DNA of 7,044 nt from Candidatus Poribacteria bacterium (lineage in GTDB: Bacteria; Poribacteria; WGA-4E; B28-G17), in the NCBI GenBank assembly GCA_003645735.1, contig QNBQ01000080.1, positions 1 to 7,044 on the forward strand, read 5' to 3'. The position numbers were made by a program, and so were the translations under genes. The notes below the pieces were generated by a model. It was not told the DNA's origin and ran no database searches. It saw nothing but the letters and a program-made list of their open reading frames with translations. This document shows positions 6,031 through 7,044 of this stretch, piece by piece (position 1 is the first letter of the stretch; each line of letters opens with the position of its first letter).

Positions 6031-6768
6031 AAACCACACTTGACCCTCTCCTGATCGGGCACCAAATCAACATCCAAATCGATCGCATTCGCCGCTTACG
6101 GGCTCATGAAAGCGAGATGGCCGAAAATAAGACGGATAGCAGCGCATCTTCCCCTTCCCATCCTGAAACAATCGAAAGTCAACAGAGTATGGAGGCTTTT
6201 GAGGAAAAACAAGAGATTCTCCTCCCTCTCCTTCTGGCGTGCCCTTTCTAACCTCATCTTCCAACTCACAAAGACAAACCTGATCCTCATCGATTTCACC
6301 TCTTTCCCCTTCCGTGGAAGATCGATCCCATTTTACGGACATAGACGAGATGAAATGCCCCTCCCAAAACGAGTTCATCCTGGATTGCTTCAGGCAGCTT
6401 ATTCAAATTCTGCCCTTCAAAATCTGTCTTCATAGCAGATAGGGAGTTTGGATGCCAGAGGCTCATCAGGTTCCTCATGGATCAAAACATCGACTTCATC
6501 TTCAGGCTTCCCAGGGGAAGGAGATCAAAGATGAAGCTGAAGATTTGCATCAAGCAAAAGAAGGATGACCCTTGGATCTTGGTTTGCCCTTTTGATCTGT
6601 TTAAGGATGCAGCAGGAGCAGACACACAGGGAGCTGAAAAGCAGGTTTAGGATGCTCAGCTTGAGCGGATGCGATGATGAGCTGATTCAAAAGATGATGG
6701 CCATAATGATTATGGGCTTGCTTTCAAGCTTGTCATCCTCAGTTTTGCAGGTTGATCGTTTCATCTGA
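6027..6768 (+). pseudogene. IS4-like DDE transposase, frameshifted and internally deleted
   Basis: The start is good: AAAGGAGGTGAAAAAATG. The protein then has to be followed through several frames. Piece a is MKTTLDPLLIGHQINIQIDR onward (6027 to about 6115). Piece b (about 6118-6345) contains KIRRIAAHLPLPILKQSKVN, then LILIDFTSF, the region of the first catalytic Asp, directly joined to PFRGRSIPFYGHRR; the residues normally between these are missing. Piece c is SQNEFILDCFRQLIQILPFK (about 6362-6421). Piece d (about 6423-6650) is SVFIADREFGCQRLIRFL, which holds the second catalytic Asp in ADREF, then IDFIFRLPRG and DDPWILVCPFDLFKD, ending at TAG. Piece e resumes near 6613 in another frame as QEQTHRELKSRFRMLSLSG, resembling the Y-x2-R-x3-E-x6-K region of IS4 transposases, and ends at TGA. 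Much of the beta-strand insertion between d and e is absent. It cannot make an active enzyme. Confidence 0.7.
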
Positions 6769-6895
6769 TGATGAGCTGAGTTTTGTAGGAATTGGATTGC
6801 TATTTTTGGTGTTGGATCTCCCTCTGGATCTTCAGATGGAGAGGGAGCCTGTCATCCGTTCTATTTGCTCTTCCCTCAAAAGGAGGTTGGCAAAA

Positions 6896-6909
6896 TGATT
6901 ATAAACCAG
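6896..6909 (-). repeat. Right terminal inverted repeat of the IS
   Basis: On the minus strand this reads CTGGTTTATAATCA, pairing with the left end at 12 of 14 positions. The inner block CTCAAAAGGAGGTT (6876-6889) mirrors the left inner block. The 4-nt offset between outer and inner blocks suggests a small indel in one end. Confidence 0.7.
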
Positions 6910-6910
6910 G

Positions 6911-6928
6911 CCGGAGGCGGCTTGACAT
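6911..6928 (-). other. Minus-strand start codon with strong ribosome binding site, cut off by the IS
   Basis: AGGAGGTGTGAAATG on the minus strand (6940-6926) is a convincing initiation site. It encodes MSSRLR before reading into the IS end at 6909, and the frame stops at TAA within the inverted repeat. It may be the original start of the leftward gene whose remains lie left of the IS, or a chance site. It overlaps the -35 box of the rightward promoter. Confidence 0.25.
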
Positions 6929-6950
6929 TTCACACCTCCTGAGTTACCCT
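6922..6950 (+). promoter_or_regulatory. Predicted sigma70 promoter of the argD-like gene
   Basis: Perfect TTGACA (6922-6927), a 17-bp spacer, then TACCCT (6945-6950), which keeps the three most important -10 bases (T, A and final T). Predicted start is near 6957, with a leader of about 35 nt containing GGAGGT at 6978-6983. It lies 12 bp outside the IS end, so it was probably not created by the insertion. Confidence 0.5.
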
Positions 6951-6991
6951 AATTTGAGCGCAGATCCATTCCCCTTCGGAGGTTTCGCGGG

Positions 6992-7044
6992 ATGACCAAC
7001 CTTGAGATCAAGCAGCTCGCCTCCCGCTACATAATCAACACCTA
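6992..7044 (+). CDS. argD: Start of probable acetylornithine aminotransferase (3' partial)
   Basis: Only 17 complete codons are present: MTNLEIKQLASRYIINT, then TA, most likely the start of a Tyr codon. The pattern E-I-x2-L-A-x2-Y-x2-NTY is how acetylornithine and related class III (PLP-dependent) aminotransferases of arginine biosynthesis begin, just before the strand that leads to the V-R-G-E-G region. GGAGGT (6978-6983) lies 8 nt before the ATG, and a promoter with a consensus -35 box is upstream, so the start is well supported. The active-site lysine and the rest of the fold are outside the window. A related omega-aminotransferase, for example ornithine or 4-aminobutyrate aminotransferase, cannot be excluded. 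Confidence 0.5.
   Translation, partial: MTNLEIKQLASRYIINT

Larger units (their letters stand above)
5953..6909 (+). mobile_element. Decayed IS4-like insertion sequence
   Basis: About 957 bp bounded by imperfect terminal inverted repeats (12 of 14 outer bases match, plus an inner matching block) and filled by a broken DDE transposase reading rightward. It is visibly more AT-rich than the genes on its left, which points to foreign origin. Flanking bases show no obvious target-site duplication (CACCTATGGG on the left, GCCGGAGG on the right), so either an end has eroded or the exact boundary is a few bases off. The element lies between a leftward pseudogene and a rightward argD-like gene. An intact IS4-family element is normally longer, in keeping with internal deletions in the transposase. 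Confidence 0.7.

Noticed and set aside
6673..6779. Perfect 13-bp direct repeat GATGATGAGCTGA (6673-6685 and 6767-6779)
   Set aside because: It lies inside the decayed transposase and just after its stop. It could be a chance low-complexity match or a duplication scar, and it does not coincide with element ends.
6792..6995. Plus-strand open frame starting MDCYFWCWISLW near the IS right end
   Set aside because: It runs through the inverted repeat into the argD leader and over its start codon. No ribosome binding site or family motif, so it is treated as IS debris.

Overview
The window looks like a stretch of chromosome from a GC-rich, probably uncultured bacterium. The intact genes use many AGG/AGA arginine and ATA isoleucine codons. 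Several starts carry strong GGAGG-type ribosome binding sites, and three sites resemble sigma70 promoters. Paired Gfo/Idh/MocA oxidoreductases, a fused MNT-HEPN protein and a decayed IS fit lineages such as Poribacteria or other environmental phyla. That placement is an inference, because no marker gene is present.

Left part (1-4859). A GAF-type sensor histidine kinase, cut off at its 5' end, runs rightward. It meets a leftward block of four genes tail to tail, with an 8-bp overlap. In transcription order that block is: a membrane-anchored protein of unknown function (4859-4071); a single-chain MNT nucleotidyltransferase-HEPN protein (4017-3289) with its own near-consensus promoter and a GTG start; and a two-gene operon of Gfo/Idh/MocA oxidoreductases (3227-2271 and 2269-1238). 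The oxidoreductase pair is coupled by a TGA-G-ATG junction and has a promoter that overlaps the stop codon of the MNT-HEPN gene.

Right part (4860-7044). This is a decayed accessory region. A stretch of about 330 bp without a convincing gene is followed by a leftward pseudogene of unknown family (about 5952-5194), broken by three apparent single-base frameshifts and an in-frame stop. Its 5' end abuts a remnant of an IS4-like insertion sequence (5953-6909). That remnant has imperfect terminal inverted repeats, a transposase split over several frames, a left-end hairpin that can act as a leftward terminator, and a segment able to pair with the transposase ribosome binding site. Just outside the IS, a TTGACA-containing promoter leads into the first 17 codons of what looks like an acetylornithine aminotransferase (argD), which leaves the window.

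Most notable points: the histidine kinase has Asp-Gln where the phospho-accepting His-Glu should be; the MNT and HEPN modules, usually two proteins, are one chain with a strong internal ribosome binding site and ATG exactly at the junction; and the IS left end carries a compact translational-control region (sequestering stem, leader peptide, ATGA overlap). I see no CRISPR array, tRNA, rRNA or clearly new multi-gene system.
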